The notes under the pieces were generated by a model, which made no database searches, had not been told where the DNA came from, and was given only the letters and a program-made list of their open reading frames with translations. 64,000 bases of DNA from Streptomyces sp. R21 (GTDB lineage Bacteria; Actinomycetota; Actinomycetes; Streptomycetales; Streptomycetaceae): NCBI RefSeq assembly GCF_041051975.1, contig NZ_CP163435.1:1860001-1924000 (forward strand), given 5' to 3'. A program made the position numbers and the translations under genes. This document shows positions 16,382 through 24,601 of the stretch, in pieces. Each line of letters opens with the position of its first letter. The first letter of the stretch is position 1.

Positions 16382-18070
16382 GTGCGCATCACACATCTCA
16401 GACGTTCCAGACGTCGCTTCCTCGCTCTGCTCGGCACCGCCGCCCTGGCATTCACCGGGGCGGTGGCCCTGCCCGGTACGGCCCAGGCGGCCAACATCCT
16501 GTCCAATCCCGGCTTCGAGTCGGGCAGTCTCTCCCCCTGGACCTGTACGGGCAACCTGGGCTCCGTTGTCTCCAGCCCGGCGCACTCCGGCTCCAAGGCC
16601 CTTGCGGGGGCGGTGAGTTCGAGTGACAACGCGCAGTGCAGCCAGACCGTGTCGGTCCAGCCGAACACCACCTACAGCCTGTCGGGCTGGGTGCGCGGCA
16701 GCTACGTCTACCTGGGCGTGGACGGCGGTGCCTCGACGTGGACCACGTCACCGTCGGCGTACAGCCAGCTCCAGGTGTCCTTCACCACCGGTGCCTCGCA
16801 GACCAGCGCCAAGATCTATGTGCACGGCTGGTACGCGCAGGGCACCTACTACGCCGACGACATCAGCCTGGACGGTCCGGGCGGTGGCGGTGGCTCGGAC
16901 ACCCAGGCGCCGACCACGCCGACGAACCTCACCTCCACCGGCAAGACCTCCTCCAGCGTGTCCCTGTCGTGGGGCGCGTCGAGCGACAACGTCGGCGTCA
17001 CGGCGTACGACATCTACAGCGGCTCCAACCAGGTGCTCAGCGTCTCCGGCACGAGCGCCACGGTCAGCGGGCTGTCGGCGAGCACGGCCTACACGTTCAC
17101 CGTGAAGGCGCGGGACGCAGCCGGGAACACCTCGCCGGCCTCCAACTCCGTGAGCGTCACGACGAGCGCGGGCGGTGGCGGCGGCACCGGCTTCAAGCAG
17201 GCGGCGCCGTACCTCTACGAGGGCTGGGGCGACCCCCCGAACCCGACCACGGTGATGAGCGCGACCGGCATCAAGTGGTTCACGATGGCGTTCGTGCTGG
17301 ACTCCGGCGGCTGCACCCCCGCCTGGGACGGCAGCAGGCCGCTGACCGGCGGCGTCGACCAGACCGCCATCAACCAGATCCGTTCCGCGGGCGGTGACAT
17401 CGTCCCGTCCTTCGGCGGCTGGCAGGGCAGCAAGCTCGGCGCCAACTGCTCGTCGGCGAGCGCGCTGGCAGGTGCGCTGCAGAAGGTGATCGACGCCTAC
17501 GGTCTCAAGGCGATCGACATGGACATCGAGAACTCGGACGAGTTCGAGAACGAGGCCGTCCAGGCCAAGATCCTCACCGCCCTGAAGACCGTCAAGGCCA
17601 ACAACCCCGGCCTGAAGACGATCGTCACCTTCGGCACCTCGACGACCGGCCCGACCTACTACGGCAACCGTCTCATCGAGCAGGCGCAGTCCCTCAACGC
17701 GGGCATCGACGTCTTCACGATCATGCCGTTCGACTTCGGCGGCGGCTCCGACATGTACGGCAACACGGTGAACGCCGCCGAGGGCCTGAAGACCAAGCTC
17801 AAGTCGACCTTCGGCTGGGACGACGCCACCGCGTACTCCCACATCGGCATCTCCGGCATGAACGGCCTGTCCGACCAGCAGGAGAACACCACTCCGGCGA
17901 TCTGGACCCAGATCCGCGACTGGTCCAACTCGCACCACATCGCGCGGCTCGCGTTCTGGTCGGTCAACCGTGACCGGCCCTGCCCGGGCGGCGGCGTGGT
18001 GAGCAACTGCTCCGGCATCAGCCAGAGCAACTGGCAGTTCACGTCCACCACAGCCGGGTTCACGGGCTGA
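16382..18070 (+). CDS. secreted GH18 chitinase-like enzyme with CBM and Fn3 domains
   Basis: A 562-residue secreted modular protein. An export signal with twin Arg residues (RRSRRRFLALLG ... TAQAA) leads into a CBM4/9- or CBM16-type binding module (about 38-165, NILSNPGFESGSLSPW), a Gly linker, a fibronectin type III domain (about 178-262) and a GH18 barrel. The GH18 motif reads KAIDMDIE: Asp379, Asp381 and the acid Glu383 are present, but the first Asp of DxxDxDxE is Lys. Such GH18 variants are known among bacterial chitinases. It should cleave chitin or chitooligosaccharides outside the cell. The GTG start follows AGGGAG. Two dre-like sites upstream point to DasR/GlcNAc control. Confidence 0.9.
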   Translation: MRITHLRRSRRRFLALLGTAALAFTGAVALPGTAQAANILSNPGFESGSLSPWTCTGNLGSVVSSPAHSGSKALAGAVSSSDNAQCSQTVSVQPNTTYSLSGWVRGSYVYLGVDGGASTWTTSPSAYSQLQVSFTTGASQTSAKIYVHGWYAQGTYYADDISLDGPGGGGGSDTQAPTTPTNLTSTGKTSSSVSLSWGASSDNVGVTAYDIYSGSNQVLSVSGTSATVSGLSASTAYTFTVKARDAAGNTSPASNSVSVTTSAGGGGGTGFKQAAPYLYEGWGDPPNPTTVMSATGIKWFTMAFVLDSGGCTPAWDGSRPLTGGVDQTAINQIRSAGGDIVPSFGGWQGSKLGANCSSASALAGALQKVIDAYGLKAIDMDIENSDEFENEAVQAKILTALKTVKANNPGLKTIVTFGTSTTGPTYYGNRLIEQAQSLNAGIDVFTIMPFDFGGGSDMYGNTVNAAEGLKTKLKSTFGWDDATAYSHIGISGMNGLSDQQENTTPAIWTQIRDWSNSHHIARLAFWSVNRDRPCPGGGVVSNCSGISQSNWQFTSTTAGFTG

Positions 18071-18114
18071 CCCTCTCCCGTCCCGGCCACCCCACCGCCG
18101 GGTCGGGCACACAG

Positions 18115-18147
18115 TGACGGCGGACCGCTCCACGCGGTCCGCCGTCA
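18115..18147. terminator. strong bidirectional hairpin between convergent genes
   Basis: A perfect 14-bp stem (TGACGGCGGACCGC and its complement) around the loop TCCAC lies between the stops of the chitinase-like and alpha-mannosidase genes. Its position between two converging genes and its stability make it a likely terminator for both, although no T-tract follows. Confidence 0.8.
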
Positions 18148-18168
18148 CCTGCCTTCCCGCTGAGAGCC

Positions 18169-21100
18169 CTACTTGCCCACGGCCAGCCGCAGCGTCTGCA
18201 CCTCGAACGGCCTCAGCGACACGGCCACCGTGTCCCCATCGGCGTCCACCGGCGCCAGGGGGCGCTCCAGCAGATCGGTGATGTGTGCGTCGGCAAGCGG
18301 GAAGCCGGTGCGCAGCACACCACTGGCGCGGCCGCCGCGGCACTCGTACAACCGCACCACCACGTCGCCGGAGCCGTCGTCGGCGAGCTTGACGGCCTCC
18401 ACGGTGACCCCGTCGCCGTCCACGGAGACGACCGGCCGAGCGGCGCCCGCCGCGTCCGCGACCCGCAGGGGCAGGTTGAGGGCGTAGCCCTCGGCGACCG
18501 CGTCCTCGATGGTCGCGCCCGGCAGCAGGGCGTAGGTGAAGCGGTGCCTGCCCTGGTCGGCCTCGGGGTCGGGGACGCGCGGGGCGCGGACCAGGCTGAG
18601 GCCGACGGTGGTCGTCGTACCGCCGTCCTCGCGGACCGTGCGGGTGACATCGTGGCCGTACGTCGAGTCGTTGATGACCGCGACGCCGTAGCCCGGTTCG
18701 CCGATGTGCACCCAGCGGTGGCTGTAGACCTCGAAGCGGGCGGCCTCCCAGCTGGTGTTGGTGTGGGTGGGGCGCTGGACGTGGCCGAACTGGATCTCGG
18801 CGGAGGAGTGGGGCGCCCGGATGTCGACCGGGAAGTACGCCTTGACGATCTTCTCGGCCTCGTGCCAGTCGATGTCGGTCTCGATGTCGATGCGGGGGCT
18901 GCCGGCGCGGACGGTGATCGTCTGCGTGATGCGGGATCCCTTGCCGAAGGCCCGCTCCACCTTCAGGGCACCGAGCAGCGGACCGTCCTCGACCACCGTG
19001 ACCGACTCGGGGTCCAGCAGGTCCGTGTAGCGGTTCCTGTAGTGCTTGTCGATGTCCCAGGCGTCCCAGTAGTTGGGCAGGTCCGTGTGGAGGCGGAGCA
19101 GGTTGCCCTTGTCGGCGAGGACTTCGCGGCCTGCGACGAGGTCCCGGACGGAAGCCAGGGTGCCGTCCTCGGCCACCTCGACGCGGACCAGCCCGTTGTC
19201 GAGGACGCGACCGGAGACCGTCACGGGCCGGGAGGGCTGGGCGCCTTCGAGAGCCGCGCTGCCGTTCGCCGGGACCTCCACGTACGCGGGGTCACCGGCC
19301 GCCGTGCGGACCACCTCGGCCCGGTCGAACGGGCTCGTGTTGAAGACCCGCGCCCCGCCGCCGCCGAGCGCGCCGACCGCCTCGGCCGTCAGCACCTCCA
19401 ACTCCTCGGCCACGCGCGCGTATTCGGCCTCCGCCTCGCGGTGCACCCAGGCGATGGACGACCCCGGCAGGATGTCGTGGAACTGGTGGAGCAGGACCGT
19501 CTTCCAGAGGCGGTCGAGCTTCTCGTACGGGTAGGCGTAGCCCGGCGCGTGCAGTGCGGCCGTCGTCGCCCACAACTCGGCCTCGCGCAGCTTGTGTTCG
19601 CTGCGCCGGTTGCCCTGCTTGGTGCGGGCCTGGGAGGTGTAGGTGGCGCGGTGCAGCTCCAGGTAGAGCTCGCCGACCCAGACCGGGGCGTCCGGGTACT
19701 CCTCGCGGGCGGCGGCGAAGAACGTGTCGGGGTGCTCGACGACGACCTTGGGCGAGCCCTCCAGGTCGGCGAGCCTGCGCGCCCGTTCCATGATCTCGCG
19801 GGTGGGGCCGCCACCGCCGTCGCCCCAGCCGAACGGCGCCAGCGAGCGCGTACCGCGGCCCTTGTCGGCGTAGTTGCGGACGGTGCGGGACATCTCCTCG
19901 CCGCTGAAGCGGGCGTTGTAGGTGTCGATCGGCGGGAAGTGCGTGAAGATGCGGGTGCCGTCGATGCCCTCCCACCAGAAGGTGTGGTGCGGCAGCTTGT
20001 TGGTCTGGTTCCAGGACAGCTTCTGGGTCAGGAACCACTCGTTGCCGGCGAGCTTGGCGAGCTGCGGGTAGGCCGCGTTGTAGCCGAAGGAGTCCGGCAG
20101 CCAGACGCCCTTGGTCTCGATGCCGAAGTGGTCCATGAAGAACCGCTTGCCGTGCACCAGTTGGCGGGCGAGCGCCTCGCCGCCGGGCAGGTTGCCGTCG
20201 GCCTCCACCCACATGCCGCCGACCGGCGCCCACTGGCCCTTCTTCACGGACTCCTGGATGCGGGCCCACACCTTCGGGTAGTTGTCGCGCACCCACTCGT
20301 ACTGCTGTGCCTGCGAGCAGGCGAAGATGAAGTCGTCGTACTCGTCGGCGAGCGAGGTGACGTTGGAGAAGGTGCGGGACGTCTTGCGCTTGGTCTCGCG
20401 GATCGGCCACAGCCAGGCGGAGTCGATGTGCGCGTGGCCGACGCCGGAGAGCACATGAGCGCTCGCGTGCGCGGGCTTCGACAGCGCCGGCTTCAGCACC
20501 GCCCGCACGTCCGCGGCCGATCCGGAGATGTCGTCCAGGTCGAGGACGTCCAGGGCGCGGTCCAGGGTGTGCATGATCTCGTGGCGGCGCGGCTCGTGCT
20601 CGCCGAGCTCCAGCATCAGCTCGCGCAGCACCTGGATGTCGAGGTCGAGGTGGAAGACCTCCTCGTCGAGGACGGCGATGTCGGCACGCCTGAAGGTGTA
20701 GAGGGGCTTGTCGCCGGCGGTGAGGACGTCGCCGAGCGGGGTGGGGCCCGCGAAGTCATTGGCGAGGATGTCGGGGTTGGAGGCCGCCTCGACCAGGTAG
20801 TCGATCGTCTCGCCGCCCGTCGCCGGGTTGGCGATCGCCACGTACTGGTTGAGCGGGTTGACCGCCTTCAGCGGCGTCCCGTCCGTGCGGTGGACCAGCG
20901 CCTCGGCCTGGTTGCCGGGCCAGTCGCCCACGAAGCCGAGGTCGATGACTGCCTCGACGCGCCTGCCGGCCCACTCGGCGGGCACCTGGCCACGCATCCG
21001 GAACCAGGTCGTGCCCCAGGGCGGGCCCCAGGGGGTGTCCATGGCGAAGGGCTCGTACGCGGCGGCCGCGGCCTCCTCGAAGGGAACCGGCTCCCCCGGC

Positions 21101-21213
21101 GCCTGCCAGGCCTCGACCGTGAAGGGGACGGATGCCGCGTGGATCGCGGGCTTGATGCGCTGGTTGTGGATGCGCTCGGCGCGCTCCTCGATCCGGCGGC
21201 GTTCGTCGTGCAT
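18169..21213 (-). CDS. GH38 alpha-mannosidase
   Basis: A 1014-residue intracellular enzyme; no signal peptide is visible. GHAHIDSAWLWPI carries the zinc-binding His and Asp, and VWLPDSFGYN contains the expected nucleophile Asp. The middle and C-terminal beta domains of GH38 are complete. It removes alpha-linked mannose from imported oligosaccharides. The ATG (MHDERRRIEE) has GGAG 8 bp upstream; the longer frame upstream runs into the GH4 gene and is not used. It follows the GH4 gene by 47 bp and belongs to the deoR-GH4-GH38 operon, but a LacI-type palindrome in the gap suggests an extra control point. Confidence 0.93.
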   Translation of the reverse strand: MHDERRRIEERAERIHNQRIKPAIHAASVPFTVEAWQAPGEPVPFEEAAAAAYEPFAMDTPWGPPWGTTWFRMRGQVPAEWAGRRVEAVIDLGFVGDWPGNQAEALVHRTDGTPLKAVNPLNQYVAIANPATGGETIDYLVEAASNPDILANDFAGPTPLGDVLTAGDKPLYTFRRADIAVLDEEVFHLDLDIQVLRELMLELGEHEPRRHEIMHTLDRALDVLDLDDISGSAADVRAVLKPALSKPAHASAHVLSGVGHAHIDSAWLWPIRETKRKTSRTFSNVTSLADEYDDFIFACSQAQQYEWVRDNYPKVWARIQESVKKGQWAPVGGMWVEADGNLPGGEALARQLVHGKRFFMDHFGIETKGVWLPDSFGYNAAYPQLAKLAGNEWFLTQKLSWNQTNKLPHHTFWWEGIDGTRIFTHFPPIDTYNARFSGEEMSRTVRNYADKGRGTRSLAPFGWGDGGGGPTREIMERARRLADLEGSPKVVVEHPDTFFAAAREEYPDAPVWVGELYLELHRATYTSQARTKQGNRRSEHKLREAELWATTAALHAPGYAYPYEKLDRLWKTVLLHQFHDILPGSSIAWVHREAEAEYARVAEELEVLTAEAVGALGGGGARVFNTSPFDRAEVVRTAAGDPAYVEVPANGSAALEGAQPSRPVTVSGRVLDNGLVRVEVAEDGTLASVRDLVAGREVLADKGNLLRLHTDLPNYWDAWDIDKHYRNRYTDLLDPESVTVVEDGPLLGALKVERAFGKGSRITQTITVRAGSPRIDIETDIDWHEAEKIVKAYFPVDIRAPHSSAEIQFGHVQRPTHTNTSWEAARFEVYSHRWVHIGEPGYGVAVINDSTYGHDVTRTVREDGGTTTTVGLSLVRAPRVPDPEADQGRHRFTYALLPGATIEDAVAEGYALNLPLRVADAAGAARPVVSVDGDGVTVEAVKLADDGSGDVVVRLYECRGGRASGVLRTGFPLADAHITDLLERPLAPVDADGDTVAVSLRPFEVQTLRLAVGK

Positions 21214-21237
21214 GGCGGTTCTCCAGAAGAAAGAGAG

Positions 21238-21251
21238 GGAAAGCGCTTTCC
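21238..21251. promoter_or_regulatory. LacI-type palindrome upstream of the alpha-mannosidase gene
   Basis: GGAAAGCGCTTTCC is a perfect 14-bp palindrome with the central AAGCGCTT expected of LacI/CebR-family operators. It lies 25 bp before the ATG of the GH38 gene and directly after the GH4 stop. No LacI gene is present in the window. Confidence 0.55.
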
Positions 21252-21260
21252 GGCGAGGGG

Positions 21261-22598
21261 TTACCCAAGATACGCGAGGCCGGGATGGACCTCGGTGTAG
21301 CCCTCGACCAGCCGACGGGCCACGTTCACGGAGTCGACGAGCGGGTGCAGCGCGAAGGCCTTCACGGCGGTCGCACGGGAGCCGGACTCCGCCGCGGCCA
21401 GCACCTCGCGCTCGACCGCCTTCACCGCGCAGACCAGCCCGGTCGCGTGGTCGGGCAGCGGGGCGACGGCGACCGGGTGCGCGCCGTTGGCGTCGACCAG
21501 GCACGGCACCTCGATGACGGCGTCCGCGTCCAGGACGGACAGCGTGCCCTGGTTGCGCACGTTGAGGATCAGCGTGGTGCGCTCGTCGCGGGCGATGGCC
21601 CGCATCAGGGCGAGCGCCACCTTCTCGTAGCCGCCGGAAAGATCGTCGGCCTCCCGCTCGCCGGCGCCCGCGCTTTCGCGGTTCTCGGACATGTAGGTCG
21701 CCTCGCGCTCGGCGCGGGTGCGGTCCCAGGCGGTCAGGGCGGAGGCCTCGGGCCGCTTCATCTCCTCGTAGAAACCGGCCTGCTGGTCGCGCAGGAAGGC
21801 GCCTCGGGTCTTCTCGGCCTGGCTGTAGGCGCGGACGGTCTCACGGTTGAAGTAGTAGTAGTGCAGGTACTCGTTCGGGACGGCGCCGAGGGACTGGAGC
21901 CAGTCGGGGCCGAAGAGCTTGCCCTCCTCGAAGGAGCCGAGCAGCTCGGTGTCGGCGAGCAGGCGCGGGAGCTCGTCCCGGCCGGCGACGCGCAGGCCGC
22001 GCACCCAGCCGAGGTGGTTGAGGCCGACGTAGTCGATGAAGGCCTCGCGCGGGTTCGCGCCCAGCACCCGGGCGATACGACGGCCGAGGCCGACCGGCGA
22101 GTCGCAGATGCCGATGACGCGGCCCGCGAGGTGGCGGGACATGGCCTCGGTGACCAGCCCGGCCGGGTTGGTGAAGTTGATGACCCACGCGTCGGGGGCG
22201 AGCCGGGCCACCCGCCGGGCGATGTCGACGGCGACGGGCACGGTGCGCAGGCCGTACGCGATGCCGCCCGCGCCGACCGTCTCCTGGCCGAGGACGCCCT
22301 GCGCGAGCGCGACCCGCTCGTCGTTCGCGCGGCCCTCCAGGCCGCCGACGCGGATCGCGGAGAACACGAAGTCGGCCCCGCGCAGCGCCTCGTCGAGGTC
22401 GGTGGTGGCGGTCACCTCGGGCGCGTCGGGCACCTGCGCAGCCTGCTCGGCCAGCACCCGGGTCACGGCCGACAGCCGCTCCGCGTCCAGGTCGTGCAGC
22501 ACGACATGGGTGACGCGGCCCTCGGCGCGGTCCCCGAGGAGCGCCCCGTACACGAGCGGCACACGGAATCCGCCGCCGCCCAGAATCGTCAGCTTCAC
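21261..22598 (-). CDS. GH4-family (NAD/Mn-dependent) 6-phospho-beta-glucosidase-like glycosidase
   Basis: A 445-residue member of family GH4, which hydrolyses glycosides by a redox mechanism using NAD and Mn2+. The NAD-binding loop LTILGGGGFRVP is at the N-terminus. Metal ligands are expected in ICDSPVG (Cys) and LNHLGWVRG (His). Many members act on 6-phosphosugars, but there is no PTS gene nearby, so a non-phosphorylated or kinase-phosphorylated substrate is possible. The GTG start overlaps the DeoR stop as GTGA, showing translational coupling. It ends with the rare stop TAA. Confidence 0.9.
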   Translation of the reverse strand: MKLTILGGGGFRVPLVYGALLGDRAEGRVTHVVLHDLDAERLSAVTRVLAEQAAQVPDAPEVTATTDLDEALRGADFVFSAIRVGGLEGRANDERVALAQGVLGQETVGAGGIAYGLRTVPVAVDIARRVARLAPDAWVINFTNPAGLVTEAMSRHLAGRVIGICDSPVGLGRRIARVLGANPREAFIDYVGLNHLGWVRGLRVAGRDELPRLLADTELLGSFEEGKLFGPDWLQSLGAVPNEYLHYYYFNRETVRAYSQAEKTRGAFLRDQQAGFYEEMKRPEASALTAWDRTRAEREATYMSENRESAGAGEREADDLSGGYEKVALALMRAIARDERTTLILNVRNQGTLSVLDADAVIEVPCLVDANGAHPVAVAPLPDHATGLVCAVKAVEREVLAAAESGSRATAVKAFALHPLVDSVNVARRLVEGYTEVHPGLAYLG

Positions 22599-23383
22599 GC
22601 TGCTCCTGCCTCTCCTGCCACGACCACGTCGACGCCCGCCTCCTCCAGGGAGGCCCGCGTCGCCGCGTTCACCGGCGCGTTCGTCACCACCACGTCCAGG
22701 TCCTCGGGCCCGCAGACCTTCGCCATCCCGGTGCCCGGGAACTTGGCGGCGTCTGCGAGCAGGACCACCCGGTCGCTCGCCTTGATCATGGCCCGCTTGA
22801 CCGGCACCTCGACGACCGTCGTGTCCATCACCTGACCGCCGGGCCGTACTCCACTGGTACCCAGGAAGAGCCAGTCGGCGTGCAGCTGGCGGAGGTTGTC
22901 CTCGGTGAGGAAGCCGACCAGGGAGCGGTACTCGCGGCGGACCATGCCGCCGAGCAGCACCAGGTCGATGCCCTCGTCGTCCGCGAGTTCCTCGTAGACC
23001 ACCAGGTTGCTGGTGATCACGGTGATGCGCCGGCCGTGCAACTGCCGGGCCAGGCGGTAGGCGGTGGTGCCGATGTCGAGCAGCACCGACTGGCCGTCCT
23101 CGATCATCGCCGCGGCGTGCGCGGCTATGACGTCCTTCTCGGACACCCGTACCTCGGCGACCTCGGCGAAGGGCTGGTCGCCCTCGTCGGCGACGGCGCC
23201 GCCGTGCACCCGGGTGAGCAGCCCGTCCTCCTCGAGTTTGACCAGGTCACGTCTGACCGTGGCGGGGCTCACGCCCAGTCGCTCGGAGAGATCGGTCACG
23301 GCCGCGGGGCCCCCGGAGCGCAGGGCCCGCAGGATGAGTTGATGTCGTCGTTCTGCCAGCACGGCGTGAACACTACTCGTCAT
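22595..23383 (-). CDS. DeoR/GlpR-family transcriptional regulator
   Basis: A 262-residue regulator with an N-terminal DeoR helix-turn-helix (RRHQLILRALRSGG ... GVSPATVRRDLVKLEEDGLL, about residues 12-62) and the sugar-phosphate-sensing isomerase-like domain DeoRC (LLDIGTTAYRLARQL onward). These proteins usually repress sugar operons and are relieved by a phosphorylated sugar. Placed at the head of the GH4-GH38 operon and divergent from the PfkB-ABC-GH2 operon, it is the obvious regulator of both arms. The ATG (MTSSVHAVLA) lacks a good ribosome site; a TTG two codons upstream is an alternative. Confidence 0.88.
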   Translation of the reverse strand: MTSSVHAVLAERRHQLILRALRSGGPAAVTDLSERLGVSPATVRRDLVKLEEDGLLTRVHGGAVADEGDQPFAEVAEVRVSEKDVIAAHAAAMIEDGQSVLLDIGTTAYRLARQLHGRRITVITSNLVVYEELADDEGIDLVLLGGMVRREYRSLVGFLTEDNLRQLHADWLFLGTSGVRPGGQVMDTTVVEVPVKRAMIKASDRVVLLADAAKFPGTGMAKVCGPEDLDVVVTNAPVNAATRASLEEAGVDVVVAGEAGAA

Positions 23384-23398
23384 CTTCAATCATTTCTA

Positions 23399-23414
23399 TG
23401 CTCAATTCTGCTCA
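23399..23414. promoter_or_regulatory. direct repeat in the divergent deoR-pfkB promoter region
   Basis: TGCTCA occurs twice, at 23399-23404 and 23409-23414, with a 10-bp period. DeoR-family proteins often bind direct repeats spaced by about one helical turn. The location between the two divergent arms makes it a candidate DeoR site. It is short and could be coincidental. Confidence 0.35.
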
Positions 23415-23550
23415 GGTATTGACCAATCTCGCGGAGCGGCGCACGATTCCGGTCACCGAAATGAAGAGTTTTGACGAGCTCTCCAGAACGGAACGGACTC
23501 TCCCGAACGGGACGAGCTCCCTGCGACGACCGGAACGAGAGGACGCACCC

Positions 23551-24558
23551 GTGGACCACGACCGGCCCGACGTGCTGCTGACCGGGCTGCTCTTCTACGA
23601 CCTCGTCCTCACGGGCCTGGGGAAGCCCCCGACGCCCGGCGAGGAGATCTGGACCGAGGGCATGGGCAGCAGCCCCGGCGGCATCGCCAACCTGGCGGTG
23701 GCCGCGGCCCGCTTCGGCCTCAGGACCTCCCTCGCCACGGTCTTCGGCGACGACTACTACGGCGCGTACTGCCGTGGCGTCCTCGCCGACCAGGAATCGG
23801 TCGATCTCTCGCTCTCCCGCACCGCGGACGGCTGGCACACCCCCGTCACCGTCTCCCTCGCCTACAACCACGACCGGGCCCTCGTCACCCACGGCCAGGA
23901 GCCCCCGTACTCGCAGGACGCGCTGATGGGCGACCCGCCCGAGGCCCGCACCGCCCTCGTACACCTGGAGGCGGAGCCGCGCGGCTGGCTCGGCAAGGCC
24001 GCCGCGAACGGCACACAGATCTACGCCGACGTCGGCTGGGACCCCACCCAGCAGTGGTCCCGCGACCTCCTCGACCAGCTCTCCCTGTGCCATGCCTTCC
24101 TCCCCAACGAGGCCGAGGCGATGGCCTACACCCGCACCGACAGCGCGCTCGCCGCGCTCGGCACGCTCACCGAACTCGTGCCGGTCGCCGTGATCACCCG
24201 CGGCGGTGACGGGGCCGTCGCGGTGGACCAGACGACGGGCGAGTACGCCGACGTGCCCGCCCTCGACGTCGAGGTCCTGGACGCGACGGGCGCCGGCGAC
24301 GTCTTCGGCGCGAGCTTCGTCGCCGCCTCGCTCGGCGGCTGGCCGCTTCAGGAGCGGCTGCGCTTCGCGGTCCTCGCCGCGAGCCTCTCCGTGCAACGCC
24401 ACAGCGGCGCGCTCGCCGCGCCCGGCTGGTACGGCGTCGACCGGTGGTGGCGCGCCCTCGACGACCCCGAGCTGCGCCGCGCGTACGGCTTCCTCGCCGA
24501 CCGCATCCCGGCGAACCCGGGCCCGCCCACCCACGGTGCCCCCGTCACTCCCCAATGA
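23551..24558 (+). CDS. PfkB-family carbohydrate kinase
   Basis: A 335-residue ribokinase-fold sugar kinase. GSSPGGIANLAVAAARFG is the N-terminal substrate signature and DATGAGDVFGASF the C-terminal PfkB motif with the catalytic Asp in GAGD. It would phosphorylate a monosaccharide released by the glycosidases, producing the sugar phosphate likely sensed by the divergent DeoR protein. The GTG start (VDHDRPDVLLTG) was chosen because GAGAGGA lies about 7 bp upstream and homology begins there; the frame is open for 51 more codons without support. It is the first gene of the plus-strand arm. Confidence 0.9.
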   Translation: MDHDRPDVLLTGLLFYDLVLTGLGKPPTPGEEIWTEGMGSSPGGIANLAVAAARFGLRTSLATVFGDDYYGAYCRGVLADQESVDLSLSRTADGWHTPVTVSLAYNHDRALVTHGQEPPYSQDALMGDPPEARTALVHLEAEPRGWLGKAAANGTQIYADVGWDPTQQWSRDLLDQLSLCHAFLPNEAEAMAYTRTDSALAALGTLTELVPVAVITRGGDGAVAVDQTTGEYADVPALDVEVLDATGAGDVFGASFVAASLGGWPLQERLRFAVLAASLSVQRHSGALAAPGWYGVDRWWRALDDPELRRAYGFLADRIPANPGPPTHGAPVTPQ

Positions 24559-24601
24559 TCCGCACCCCTCAGACACAAAGATCCGAAAGGCGGTGGGAGC
24601 T

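Noticed and set aside
18115..18147. Hairpin considered as a small RNA gene
   Set aside because: Its place between two convergent stops and the perfect stem are better explained as a shared terminator.
18283..21300. A 1005-codon open frame on the strand opposite the alpha-mannosidase
   Set aside because: It is the mirror of the GH38 gene: high GC opens the antisense frame. It has no family motifs, while the minus strand encodes a complete enzyme.
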